This document shows positions 16,652-25,002 of a DNA stretch of 64,000 nucleotides, piece after piece; position 1 is the first letter of the stretch; each line of letters begins with the position of its first letter. Both the position numbers and the translations under genes were made by a program. The DNA is taken from the NCBI GenBank assembly GCA_963749145.1, contig CAVVLN010000005.1, positions 1,330,189-1,394,188 of the forward strand, written 5' to 3'. This DNA is from JASHPR01 sp963749145 (GTDB lineage: Bacteria; Actinomycetota; Actinomycetes; Streptosporangiales; Streptosporangiaceae). The notes under the pieces were generated by a model that did not search any database, was not told the DNA's origin, and saw only the letters and a list, made by a program, of their open reading frames with translations.

Positions 16652-18247
16652 TCAGCCGTCGGCCTGCGGCGCGGGGCCCGGGCTCCCCACGGCCGGCAGG
16701 TCGTCGTCGGGTGATGGTGCCGTCACCGCCGCGAAGGTCTTGGTCCGCCCGGCGACGAGGTAGTAGATGGCGCCGATCAGCGCGATGCCGATCGCCACCG
16801 TCCACAGGATCGGGATGTCGTTGAGGAAGCCGAGGCCGAAGCTGAGCAGGCCGCCGGTCTGGTTGGGCTTGGGGTTGCTGGCCACGCGGGGCCAGGCGAA
16901 GTTGACCAGCATCGCCCCGCCGTACAACAGGGCGACGATGTTCACCAGCGCGCCCCAGCGGCCCAGCCGGAACGGCGCGCTGGTCCTGGGCCAGCCGCGG
17001 GCCCGGGCCCGCAGGATCACCAGGTTGCCCAGGAAGTAGCTCAGGTAGATCATGCCGGTGGCCGCGATCGCGATGATCGCGACGCCCGCGTACTTGAGGA
17101 ACGGTATCGCGGAGAGCAGCGCGATCACGATGCAGGTCCAGACCGGCGTGTGCAGGCTGGGCGACACCTTGGCCAGCGGCTTGGAGAACGGCAGCTGGTT
17201 ATCGCGCGCCATGCCGAAGGCGAGCCGGATCGTCGCGGCCAGGATCGACAGGCAGCAGACGAAGATCGCCGCCGAGACCACGAACAGGTACAGCGTGGCG
17301 AAGGCCGACGAGAAGTTGGCCTCGATGACCTGCGCCGGGTTCCAGCCGAGACCCGACGTCGCGGTGTGCAGGTTCGGGATCGCGACCAGCGCGCCCAGCA
17401 AGAACACGCCGCCGATGATGAACGCGCCGATCACCGAGAACAGCACCGCCTTGGGCGCGTTGCGGCGCGGGTCGCGGGTCTCCTCGGCCAGCGTGGATGC
17501 GGTGTCGAAGCCGTAGATCACGAACAGGCTCATGAACATCGCGGCCAGGAACGAGCTCGCCCCGACGTGGAACCCGGCGCTGTTGGTGACGACCTTGATG
17601 CCCTGGTGGTTGTGGAACGCCAGCAGCACGATCGCGAAGACGAACATGCCGAGGATCTCGAAGAGCACGCCGGTGTTATTGATCAGCGCGACCAGCCGCA
17701 CGCCGTAGATGTTCAGCACCGTGATCACCACCAGCGCGATCAGCGCGACGACTTCCTGGGTGTGCAGCACGGTCGTCGAGCTGCCGACGCCCAGGCTGTG
17801 CCAGCCGAGCCCGTTCAGCGCCGGGATCAGCGCGATCGGCAGGGTGGCGACCACCGCGGCGACCGTTATGACGCCGGCGAACAGGTAGATCCAGCCGGTG
17901 AACCAGGAATAGCTGCGGCCGGCGAGGTACTTCGTCCACTGGAAGACCGAGCCCGCGACCGGATAGTGGCTGGAGACCTCGGCGAAGTTCAGCGCGACGA
18001 TGAACTGGCCGAGCGCCACCACCGGCCAGGTCCAGATGAACACCCCGCCCAGGGTGGTCAGGCCGAGCGCGAACAGCGTGAAGATGCCGGTCGACGGCGA
18101 GATGTAGCTGAACGCGACCGCGAACGAGCTGAACAGCCCCAGCCCGCGCCTGAGTTCCTGCTTGTAGCCGAAGCGGGCCAGGTCGGCCGAGTCCCGCTCG
18201 TGCCCGCTGGGAAGCTGGGTGCCAGTGCTCATGTCGCCGGTGCTCAT
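16652..18247 (-). CDS. APC family amino acid/amine permease
   Basis: About 531 residues from the ATG at 18247, chosen because GGGAGG lies ~8 bases upstream; a second ATG at 18232 lies in a 15-bp duplication of the first codons (MSTGDMSTG). Twelve hydrophobic helices, with the APC-family start GLFSSFAVAFSYISPSTGIF, GSVFQWTKYLAG, and the TM6-8 region FDTASTLAEETRDPRRNAPKA. It should import an amino acid or amine by proton symport. Its neighbours (choline-kinase-like and dimethylglycine/sarcosine dehydrogenase-like proteins, divergent) suggest a choline-, betaine- or sarcosine-type substrate; this is inferred from context only. Confidence 0.92.
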   Translation of the reverse strand: MSTGDMSTGTQLPSGHERDSADLARFGYKQELRRGLGLFSSFAVAFSYISPSTGIFTLFALGLTTLGGVFIWTWPVVALGQFIVALNFAEVSSHYPVAGSVFQWTKYLAGRSYSWFTGWIYLFAGVITVAAVVATLPIALIPALNGLGWHSLGVGSSTTVLHTQEVVALIALVVITVLNIYGVRLVALINNTGVLFEILGMFVFAIVLLAFHNHQGIKVVTNSAGFHVGASSFLAAMFMSLFVIYGFDTASTLAEETRDPRRNAPKAVLFSVIGAFIIGGVFLLGALVAIPNLHTATSGLGWNPAQVIEANFSSAFATLYLFVVSAAIFVCCLSILAATIRLAFGMARDNQLPFSKPLAKVSPSLHTPVWTCIVIALLSAIPFLKYAGVAIIAIAATGMIYLSYFLGNLVILRARARGWPRTSAPFRLGRWGALVNIVALLYGGAMLVNFAWPRVASNPKPNQTGGLLSFGLGFLNDIPILWTVAIGIALIGAIYYLVAGRTKTFAAVTAPSPDDDLPAVGSPGPAPQADG

Positions 18248-18312
18248 ATCGGGCCTCCCCGGTGCGCAGGACCAGCGGTTGACGCGTAGCGTAAGGGCGC
18301 GCACGGCAAACT

Positions 18313-18320
18313 GTCCAGAC
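18313..18320. promoter_or_regulatory. secondary GntR-type operator candidate
   Basis: GTCCAGAC, with the GTC..GAC arms of a HutC-subfamily site, 65 bp upstream of the permease start. It is a weaker match than the site at 18441-18450. Confidence 0.35.
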
Positions 18321-18440
18321 CCTTTCACCTGGTCCGGGTAGGTACCGGCGAGGCCGGATTGCTCCGTGAGTCCCCGGTGTCATATGCGGGAAGATCCGGA
18401 AATACCGTCGTCTCCCGTGGTGCAATATCGTGAGCGATAG

Positions 18441-18450
18441 GGTCTAGACC
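18441..18450. promoter_or_regulatory. GntR/HutC (DasR-type) operator GGTCTAGACC
   Basis: Perfect 10-bp palindrome GGTCTAGACC, 22 bp upstream of the choline-kinase-like start. It is the core of the known DasR consensus (TGGTCTAGACCA) and of many HutC-subfamily sites. A regulator of that subfamily is encoded ~2 kb away. The position, close to the start codon, fits repression of the kinase-dehydrogenase operon. Confidence 0.65.
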
Positions 18451-18472
18451 TTAGTGAGCGAAGGGCGCGCGC

Positions 18473-19393
18473 ATGGCCGGTGATGGGGCGGCGGTGCTGG
18501 ACGACCTCCTCGACCGGACCGCGAGCCTGGCCGCCCGGCCGCGCACCGTGACCGAACTGCCCGGCGGGCTGACCAACCGCAACTACAAGGTGACCACGCC
18601 AGACGGGGCGTTCGTGGCCCGCGTCTCGGCCGCCGGCAGCGACCTGCTGGCGATTGACCGGGACGCCGAGTACCGCAACTCGGTGGCCGCGGCGCAGGCC
18701 GGCGCGGGGGCCCCGGTGATCGAGTACCGCCCCCAGGACGGCCTGCTGGTCGTCGGCTACATCGAGGGCCGCACGCTCGGCAACGCCGAGGTCGCCGTCC
18801 CCGGCACCCTGGCGCGGATCGCGCAGGCGTGCCGGCGGCTGCACGCGGGCCCGCGGTTCGGCAACGACTTCGACATGTTCGACATCCAGCGCCGCTACCG
18901 GTCGGTCACGCGCCGGCGCGGGTTCGCGATCCCGGCCGGGTACGACGAGCTCATGCCGCGGTTCGAGGCGGCCGGGGCCGCCCTGGCCGCCCGCGCGGCC
19001 GGCACCGTGCCGTGCAACAACGACCTGCTGGCCGCGAACTTCATCGACGACGGCGACCGCATCTGGCTGATCGACTACGAGTACTCGGGCAACAACGACC
19101 CGTGCTTCGAGCTCGGCAACATCTGGGGCGAGTGCCGCCTGTCCGTGGACGCCCTGACCGAACTGGTCACCGCCTACTACGGGCGGCCGCGGCGGGCCAA
19201 GGTGGCCCGGGCCCGGCTGCTCGGACTGGCGGGCAAGTACGGCTGGACCCTGTGGGGCGCGATCCAGCACGCGGCGAGCCCGCTCGATTTCGACTTCTGG
19301 TCCTGGGCGATGGAGCGCTTCGAGGGAGCGGCGCAGGGGTTCACGGCCGATGACTTCACCGCCCTGCTCGAGGATGCCCAGCGGGATGACTGA
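18473..19393 (+). CDS. choline/ethanolamine-kinase-like phosphotransferase
   Basis: 306 residues, APH/choline kinase fold. ELPGGLTNRNYKV (nucleotide loop), DRDAEYRN, LHAGPRFGNDFDMF, the catalytic loop PCNNDLLAANF and the metal site IWLIDYEYSGNNDPCFELGN match LicA-type choline kinases. One oddity: the usual His of HNDLLxxN is Asn here (CNNDLL), while the catalytic Asp and following Asn are kept. Expected reaction: ATP-dependent phosphorylation of choline or a similar amino alcohol. The stop overlaps the next gene's start by 8 bp, so they form one operon, preceded by a GTCTAGAC operator. Confidence 0.88.
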   Translation: MAGDGAAVLDDLLDRTASLAARPRTVTELPGGLTNRNYKVTTPDGAFVARVSAAGSDLLAIDRDAEYRNSVAAAQAGAGAPVIEYRPQDGLLVVGYIEGRTLGNAEVAVPGTLARIAQACRRLHAGPRFGNDFDMFDIQRRYRSVTRRRGFAIPAGYDELMPRFEAAGAALAARAAGTVPCNNDLLAANFIDDGDRIWLIDYEYSGNNDPCFELGNIWGECRLSVDALTELVTAYYGRPRRAKVARARLLGLAGKYGWTLWGAIQHAASPLDFDFWSWAMERFEGAAQGFTADDFTALLEDAQRDD

Positions 19394-21950
19394 GCCGCCC
19401 GCCCCGCGCCCGCCCGCCCGCCCCGCGCCCCCCGAGCCCGCGCCCCCCGAGCCCGCGCCCGCCCGCCCCGCGCCCGCCCTGCCGGACCGCGCCCGCGTGG
19501 TGATCATCGGCGGCGGCGTCATCGGCACCAGCGTCGCCTACCACCTCGCCGAGCTGGGCTGGACCGACGTGCTGCTGCTCGAGCAGGGACAGCTGTCCTG
19601 CGGCACCACCTGGCACGCGGCCGGGCTGATCGGCCAGCTGCGCGCATCGGAGAACGGCACCCGGCTGGTGCAGTACTCCACCGAGCTGTACGAGCGGCTC
19701 GAGCAGGAGACCGGCCTGGGCACCGGCTTCCGGCGGTGCGGCGGCGTGACCGTGGCCCGGACCCCCGAGCGCCTGGTGCAGCTGCAACGGACGGCCGCCG
19801 CCGCCGAGGCCTACCAGCTGGAATGCGAGCTGATCAGCCCGCGGCAGGCCCGGGAACTCTATCCGATCATGGACGTCGGTGACCTCGCCGGAGCGATCTG
19901 GCTGCCCGGTGACGGCCGGGCCAATCCCACCGACCTCACCCAGGCGCTGGCCCGGGGGGCCCGCCGGCGCGGGGTCACGGTGCGCGAGCGGACCCGGGTA
20001 ACCGGCATCCTCACCGGCGCCGGCGCCGTGACGGGGGTCCGCACCGACCAGGGGGACGTCGCGGCCGAGGTGGTCGTCAACTGCGCCGGCCAGTGGGCGA
20101 AGCAGGTCGGCGCGATGGCCGGGGTGACCGTGCCGCTGCACTCGGCCGAGCACTTCTACGTGGTGACCGAGCGCATCGAGGGCGTGCACCCCGGCCTGCC
20201 GGTGCTGCGCGACCCCGACGCCTACACCTACCTCAAGGAAGAGGTGGGCGGGCTGGTCGTCGGGGGGTTCGAGCCCGAGGCCAAGCCGTGGGTCGCGCCC
20301 GACGCGCTGCCCTACCCGTTCGAGTTCCAGCTGCTGGAGGAGGACTGGGACCACTTCTCGATCCTGATGGCGGGCGCGGTCGCGCGGATCCCGGTGCTGG
20401 CCGAGACCGGGATCAAGAAGTTCTACAACGGCCCGGAGAGCTTCACCCCGGACAACCAGTTCATCCTGGGCGAGGCCCCGGAGCTGCGGAACTTCTTCGT
20501 CGGCGCGGGGTTCAACTCGGTCGGCATCGCGTCGGCGGGCGGGGCGGGCCGGGCCCTGGCCGAGTGGATCACCGACGGCGAGCCGGGCCTCGACCTGTCC
20601 GCGGCCGACATCCGGCGGTTCGCCCGGTTCAACGGCAACAACCAGTGGCTGCACGACCGGGTCGGCGAGGTCCTCGGCCTGCACTACGCGGTGCCGTGGC
20701 CGAACCGCGAGCTGGCCACCGCCCGCCCGTTCCGCCGGTCGCCCGCCTACCACCTGCTGGAGCGGGCCAACGCGTGCTTCGGCAGCCGGATGGGCTGGGA
20801 GCGGGCGAACTTCTTCGCCCCGCCCGGCCAGAGCCCGGTGATCGAGTACGGCTGGGGCAAGCAGAACTGGCAGCCCTGGTCCTCGGCCGAGCAGCGCGCC
20901 ACCCGCAGCGGCGTCGCCCTGTTCGACCAGACCTCGTTCTCCAAGTACCTGCTGGCCGGGCCGGACGCCGAGCCGGTGCTGCAGTGGCTGTGCACCAACG
21001 ACGTCGGGGTCGAGCCGGGCCGGACCGTCTACACCGGGATGCTGAACGCGCGCGGCACCTACGAGGCCGACATCACCGTCACCCGGCTCTCGCCGACGGA
21101 GTTCCTGCTGGTCAGCAGCGCGGCGACCACCGAGCGGGACAAGGACCACATCACCCGCCGGATCCCGGACCAGGCCCGCGCCGCGCTGGTCGACGTCACC
21201 AGCGCGTACGCGGTGTACGGCGTCATGGGGCCGCGGTCGCGCGAGCTGCTGGGGCGGCTGTCGCGCAGTGACGTCAGCGACGCGGCGTTCCCGTTCGGCA
21301 CCAGCCGCGAGATCGACCTCGGCTACGCCACGGTCCGCGCGACCAGGATCACCTACGTCGGGGAACTCGGCTGGGAGCTGTACGTGCCGGCCGAGTTCGC
21401 GGTCGGCGTGTTCGGCGACCTGACCGCCGCCGGCGCGGGCCTCGGCCTGGTCAACGGCGGCTACTACGCGATCGAGTCGATGCGGCTGGAGAAGGCCTAC
21501 CGCGCCTACGGCCGCGAGCTGACCACGGACTACAACCCGGTCGAGGCCGGGCTGCTGTTCGCGTGCAAGCTCAAGACCGGCATCTCGTTCCTGGGCCGGG
21601 AGGCGGTGGAGAAGGCCCGGGCCGACGGCCCCCGCCGCCGGCTGGTCTCGCTCGTGCTGGCCGACCCCGAGGCGATGATCTGGGGCGGCGAGCTGGTGCT
21701 GCGCGACGGCGCCGCGGTCGGCCAGGTGACCTCGGGCGCCTGGGGCGAGACGGTCGGCGGCGCGGTGGGCCTGGCCTACATCCGCCACCCGGCCGGGGAG
21801 GTGGTCACGCCGGACTTCGCCCGGTCCGGCGCCTACGCGGTGAACGTGGGCGGACGGATGTACCCGGCCGCGGTGCACCTGCGGCCGCCGTTCGACCCCG
21901 CCGGGCACCGGGTGCGGGGCCGGTACGAGGACGGGTCGGCGCCCGCTTAG
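19386..21950 (+). CDS. dimethylglycine/sarcosine dehydrogenase-like FAD flavoprotein with GcvT domain
   Basis: About 854 residues. A Pro/Ala-rich tail of ~35 residues precedes the FAD-binding strand VVIIGGGVIGTSVAYHLAELGW and the TTWHAAGLIGQLR loop (covalent-FAD-type region). The DAO oxidoreductase domain runs to ~residue 400, followed by an FAO_M middle domain and a C-terminal aminomethyltransferase (GcvT) domain, with ITYVGELGWELYVP and the GYYAIESMRLEKAYRAYG signature. Such enzymes demethylate dimethylglycine or sarcosine, passing the one-carbon unit to tetrahydrofolate. Start at the ATG at 19386 overlapping the kinase stop. The exact methylamine cannot be decided from sequence. Confidence 0.9.
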   Translation: MTEPPAPRPPARPAPPEPAPPEPAPARPAPALPDRARVVIIGGGVIGTSVAYHLAELGWTDVLLLEQGQLSCGTTWHAAGLIGQLRASENGTRLVQYSTELYERLEQETGLGTGFRRCGGVTVARTPERLVQLQRTAAAAEAYQLECELISPRQARELYPIMDVGDLAGAIWLPGDGRANPTDLTQALARGARRRGVTVRERTRVTGILTGAGAVTGVRTDQGDVAAEVVVNCAGQWAKQVGAMAGVTVPLHSAEHFYVVTERIEGVHPGLPVLRDPDAYTYLKEEVGGLVVGGFEPEAKPWVAPDALPYPFEFQLLEEDWDHFSILMAGAVARIPVLAETGIKKFYNGPESFTPDNQFILGEAPELRNFFVGAGFNSVGIASAGGAGRALAEWITDGEPGLDLSAADIRRFARFNGNNQWLHDRVGEVLGLHYAVPWPNRELATARPFRRSPAYHLLERANACFGSRMGWERANFFAPPGQSPVIEYGWGKQNWQPWSSAEQRATRSGVALFDQTSFSKYLLAGPDAEPVLQWLCTNDVGVEPGRTVYTGMLNARGTYEADITVTRLSPTEFLLVSSAATTERDKDHITRRIPDQARAALVDVTSAYAVYGVMGPRSRELLGRLSRSDVSDAAFPFGTSREIDLGYATVRATRITYVGELGWELYVPAEFAVGVFGDLTAAGAGLGLVNGGYYAIESMRLEKAYRAYGRELTTDYNPVEAGLLFACKLKTGISFLGREAVEKARADGPRRRLVSLVLADPEAMIWGGELVLRDGAAVGQVTSGAWGETVGGAVGLAYIRHPAGEVVTPDFARSGAYAVNVGGRMYPAAVHLRPPFDPAGHRVRGRYEDGSAPA

Positions 21951-23263
21951 CGCCGGGCCCGGCCCGCGGGCCGGGCCCGCGCGATCTTCTGCATGGTTGT
22001 GGATGCTGCACTCGCCGCCGGCTCCGGCCGCGCCCGGTAGCGGGCGACGGCGGGGAACGCCAGCCGGATCAGCCACGCCCCGGCCACGGTGGCCAGCCCG
22101 CCGCTGACCGCGCTGACCGCCGGCGAGGTCAGCGAGGCGACCGCGCCGGCCTCGAAGTTGCCGAGGGTGGGCACGCCGACCCCGATCACATAATCGACGG
22201 CGGTGACCCGCCCGCGCAATTCGTCGGGCGTGGCCAGCTGGACGACGCTGCCGCGGAAGATGACGCCGGTGGTGTCGGCGGCGCCGGCCAGGACCAGCAG
22301 CAGCAGGGCGAGCCAGAGCACCCGGGCCACGCCGAAGCCGGCGATCGCGGTGCCCCAGATCGTCACCGTGAACAGCATGGCGCGGGCCTGGCGGCGGACC
22401 CGGCCGGCCGGGCCGGACAGCGCCGACCCGAGCAGCCCGCCCGCGGCCAGGGCCCCGTTGAGCAGCCCGAGGGTCTGCGGCGAGCCGCCGAAGCGGGCGG
22501 CGTTCAGCGCCGGGAACAGCGCCACCGGCATGCCGAGCACGGTCGCGTCGATGTCGAACAGGAACACCGCGGCCAGGACCCGGTGGCGCCAGATGAAGCG
22601 CAGGCCGTCGGCCACGGCCCGAACCCCCGGCCGGGCCCGGCCGTCCGGCGGCATCGCGGGCAGCCGGGCCACGCTGTACAGGGACGCGCCGAAGCTCAGC
22701 GCGTCGGCCAGGTAGCACACCCGCAGCCCGGCCGCCGCCGTCACGGCGCCGGCCAGCACCGGCCCGGCCAGGAAGCTGACGTAGAACGAGAGCTGGTTCA
22801 GCGCGACGCCCGCGGGGATCAGGTCGGCCCGCACCAGCCGGGGCAGGAACGTCCGCCGGGCCGGCCCGTCGACGGACTGCAGCGTGGCCGCCGCCGCGGC
22901 CAGCAGGTAGAGCAGCCAGAGCTGGTCCAGGCGCAGGAACGCCTGCACCGCGAACACGGCCGACACCACGGTCAGGCCGCTGGTGGTGGCCAGCACCAGG
23001 CGGCGCCGGTCGACCGTGTCCGCGAAGGACCCGCCGAACAGCCCGAGGGCCAGCGCCGGGATGGCCTGGGCCAGCCCGATCGCGCCGACCGCGAACGAGG
23101 AGCGGGTGAGGTCGTAGGTCTGCAGGACCACCGCGAAACCGGTCATCGCGCCGCCGAGCGACGACACCGAGCTGCCGATCCACAGCCGCCGCAGCGGCGG
23201 CGACTCCCGCAGCGGCCGCAGGTCGGCGAGCAGGCGCCGTCGCGGCCGGGGCTGGCCGGTCAT
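21947..23263 (-). CDS. MFS transporter (EntS/MFS_3-like exporter)
   Basis: 438 residues from the ATG at 23263 with GGAGGA upstream. Twelve hydrophobic helices; the N-terminal region RRLWIGSSVSSLGGAMTGFAVVLQTYDLTRSSFAVG and the loop GGSFADTVDRRRLVLATTS (loop 2-3 motif) match the MFS_3/enterobactin-exporter subgroup, as does TPDELRGRVTAVDYVIG in the second half. Probably exports a small hydrophobic molecule or drug. Its stop overlaps the stop of the convergent flavoprotein gene by two bases. Confidence 0.88.
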   Translation of the reverse strand: MTGQPRPRRRLLADLRPLRESPPLRRLWIGSSVSSLGGAMTGFAVVLQTYDLTRSSFAVGAIGLAQAIPALALGLFGGSFADTVDRRRLVLATTSGLTVVSAVFAVQAFLRLDQLWLLYLLAAAAATLQSVDGPARRTFLPRLVRADLIPAGVALNQLSFYVSFLAGPVLAGAVTAAAGLRVCYLADALSFGASLYSVARLPAMPPDGRARPGVRAVADGLRFIWRHRVLAAVFLFDIDATVLGMPVALFPALNAARFGGSPQTLGLLNGALAAGGLLGSALSGPAGRVRRQARAMLFTVTIWGTAIAGFGVARVLWLALLLLVLAGAADTTGVIFRGSVVQLATPDELRGRVTAVDYVIGVGVPTLGNFEAGAVASLTSPAVSAVSGGLATVAGAWLIRLAFPAVARYRARPEPAASAASTTMQKIARARPAGRARR

Positions 23264-23312
23264 GAGCTGTCTTCCTCCGGGGCGGGGCGGGGGGCTTGCC
23301 GGCGGGTGGGGC

Positions 23313-23519
23313 TTACCGGGGGTTGCGTGAGCCGGCCGCGAGCAGCGGGGCCAGGGCCGGGTCACCCTGGGCCCGGGCCGCGTCGGCGATGCGCGCGCGC
23401 ATCGGCCGGCGCGCCACCGCGCGCAAGATGGCCGCCAGCATCTCGCCCAGCGGCACCGGTAGCTCGGCGTCCAGGTCCGCGACGGCCGCGCTGGTCGCCG
23501 CCCACTCAGCGTCGATCAC
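23313..23519 (-). CDS. small hypothetical protein (68 aa)
   Basis: GTG start at 23519 with GGGAG about 11 bases upstream; nearly every codon ends in G or C, so it is probably coding. Sequence features: DAEWAATSAAVADLDAELPVPL, then helical LGEMLAAILRAVARRPMRARIADAARAQ. No family recognised. It lies between the glycosyltransferase-like gene and the MFS gene on the same strand and could be a small regulatory or accessory protein, or the 3' remnant of a longer gene. Confidence 0.5.
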   Translation of the reverse strand: MIDAEWAATSAAVADLDAELPVPLGEMLAAILRAVARRPMRARIADAARAQGDPALAPLLAAGSRNPR

Positions 23520-23553
23520 CGGCAGCAGCTCCCGGGCCCGGCACTAATACATT

Positions 23554-24894
23554 TCACGCTACGCCGCGCGCCCCGGCCAGCACGCCGCCGGATCCTGGCC
23601 GGCCGTCCTCCGGTACGTCGTCCCTGGCCATCACCGACCAGGCGAGCAGGGCGAGCGGGTAGGCGAAGTAGCCGAACCTGGCCGCGGGAGCCAGGGCGAA
23701 CAAGAGCGCCAGCCCGATGGCCAGCCGCCGGGCGGCGGCCGGGACGTCGGCCGGCGGCCGGACCACGAGCGAGACCGCCACCGCCAGGCCGGCCGCGGCG
23801 AGCAGCCCGACCGCGGCCAGGTGGCCGGCATGGCCGAAGCTGGCCAGCACGTGGCCGGGCAGGGGGCTGGCCGCCGGCGTCTTGTGCTGGGTGAGCCCGA
23901 GCGGGAACAGCACCGTGTTCTGGAGCAGCGCCCCGGGCCGGGCCAGCAGGGCCGGGGCGGTCGCGGCGACCAGGGCCACGGCGGTGGCGACCGCCGCCGC
24001 GGCGAACCGGGCCGCGGTCCGCGGGCCGTCGCGCGCCGCGAGCAGCGCGGCGATCACCGCGAGCGCCGGCCAGGCGGTCGCCTTCATCGCGCACGCCACG
24101 CCGATGCTCACCCCGGCCGCCACCGGCATCCGGCTCGACCGGGCCACGCAGGCCAGGGCCAGGCAGGTCAGCGCGGTGACCGGGGGATCGGTGATGCCGA
24201 CCGACAGCGGCAGCGCCAGCAGCGGCGAGGCCACCGCGAACACGGCGAACCACCACGCCCCGGCGCGGCAGGCCCGGCAGCCGGAGCCGCGGTGCGGGGC
24301 CGCGATCCAGAACGCGAGCGCGGCCAGCAGCAGGGTCGCGGCCGTGAGCCACGGCCGGGGATCGCCGAGCAGGCCCGGCAGCCCCGCGGCCGAGGGCAGG
24401 CCGAAGACCGCCATCGCGGGCAGGTAGGGGTTATAGGACGTCCAGGTGGCCAGCCGCGCTGCGGGCAGGTACGGGCTGCCGTGGTGCAGCAGCAGCACCG
24501 CCGACCGGCTGACCACGATCACGTCGGCCGTGGCCGGGTCGCGCACGGCCAGCCAGATCGTCGGCGCGACCAGGGCGAAGCCGAAGGCCGCCAGCAGCGG
24601 AACCGCGAAACCGCGCGACCGGGAGGCGAGGATCGCGGCCAGGGCGTACCCGCCGGTGGCCCAGATCCCCCAGACCCCGTCCTCCCCGCCGATGCCGAAC
24701 GCGGTCATCAGCGCCGCATACACCGCGAACAGCGCGAACCACGCGGTCAGCCAGCGGCGATCGAAGCCGAAGCCGTGCTCGGCCCGCCCGGCGACCCAGG
24801 GCGAGATGCCGCGCCGCAGCGCGCCCGCCGCCCGCGCGGTGCGTGAGGATCCCGCGAGCACGCCGTCGCGGCTGTCCACAGGTTCGTCACCCAC
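23554..24894 (-). CDS. multi-pass membrane protein, GT-C/DUF2029-like (putative glycosyltransferase)
   Basis: 446 residues with about ten hydrophobic helices. The layout resembles DUF2029/GT87 polyprenol-phosphate mannosyltransferases of actinobacteria: early helix WLTAWFALFAVYAALMTAF, an extracytoplasmic loop with GSPYLPAARLATWTSYNPYLP (the GxPYxP...YPP-like motif), then many Ala/Leu helices and FGYFAYPLALLAW near the end. These enzymes add sugars to wall lipoglycans from polyprenyl-phospho-sugars. The catalytic acidic pair typical of GT-C proteins is not certain, so the assignment is tentative. Confidence 0.65.
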   Translation of the reverse strand: MGDEPVDSRDGVLAGSSRTARAAGALRRGISPWVAGRAEHGFGFDRRWLTAWFALFAVYAALMTAFGIGGEDGVWGIWATGGYALAAILASRSRGFAVPLLAAFGFALVAPTIWLAVRDPATADVIVVSRSAVLLLHHGSPYLPAARLATWTSYNPYLPAMAVFGLPSAAGLPGLLGDPRPWLTAATLLLAALAFWIAAPHRGSGCRACRAGAWWFAVFAVASPLLALPLSVGITDPPVTALTCLALACVARSSRMPVAAGVSIGVACAMKATAWPALAVIAALLAARDGPRTAARFAAAAVATAVALVAATAPALLARPGALLQNTVLFPLGLTQHKTPAASPLPGHVLASFGHAGHLAAVGLLAAAGLAVAVSLVVRPPADVPAAARRLAIGLALLFALAPAARFGYFAYPLALLAWSVMARDDVPEDGRPGSGGVLAGARGVA

Positions 24895-25002
24895 CTCGTG
24901 TCGGCCCCTGGCTGCCTACGATAGCCCGGCCGCGCCGGCCGGCGCTGAACTGGCATGATCGGGCACTGACCGAGTATCCGGCGTCAGGCGGGAGCGGGCA
25001 GC

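Noticed and set aside
19356..23183. Very long open frame on the minus strand opposite the flavoprotein gene, and similar long antisense frames at 42404-45592, 46455-50387, 57798-60428 and 61324-63900
   Set aside because: They lie opposite well-supported genes, are Arg/Gly/Pro/His-rich without domains, and follow from the high GC3 bias that removes stops from other frames.
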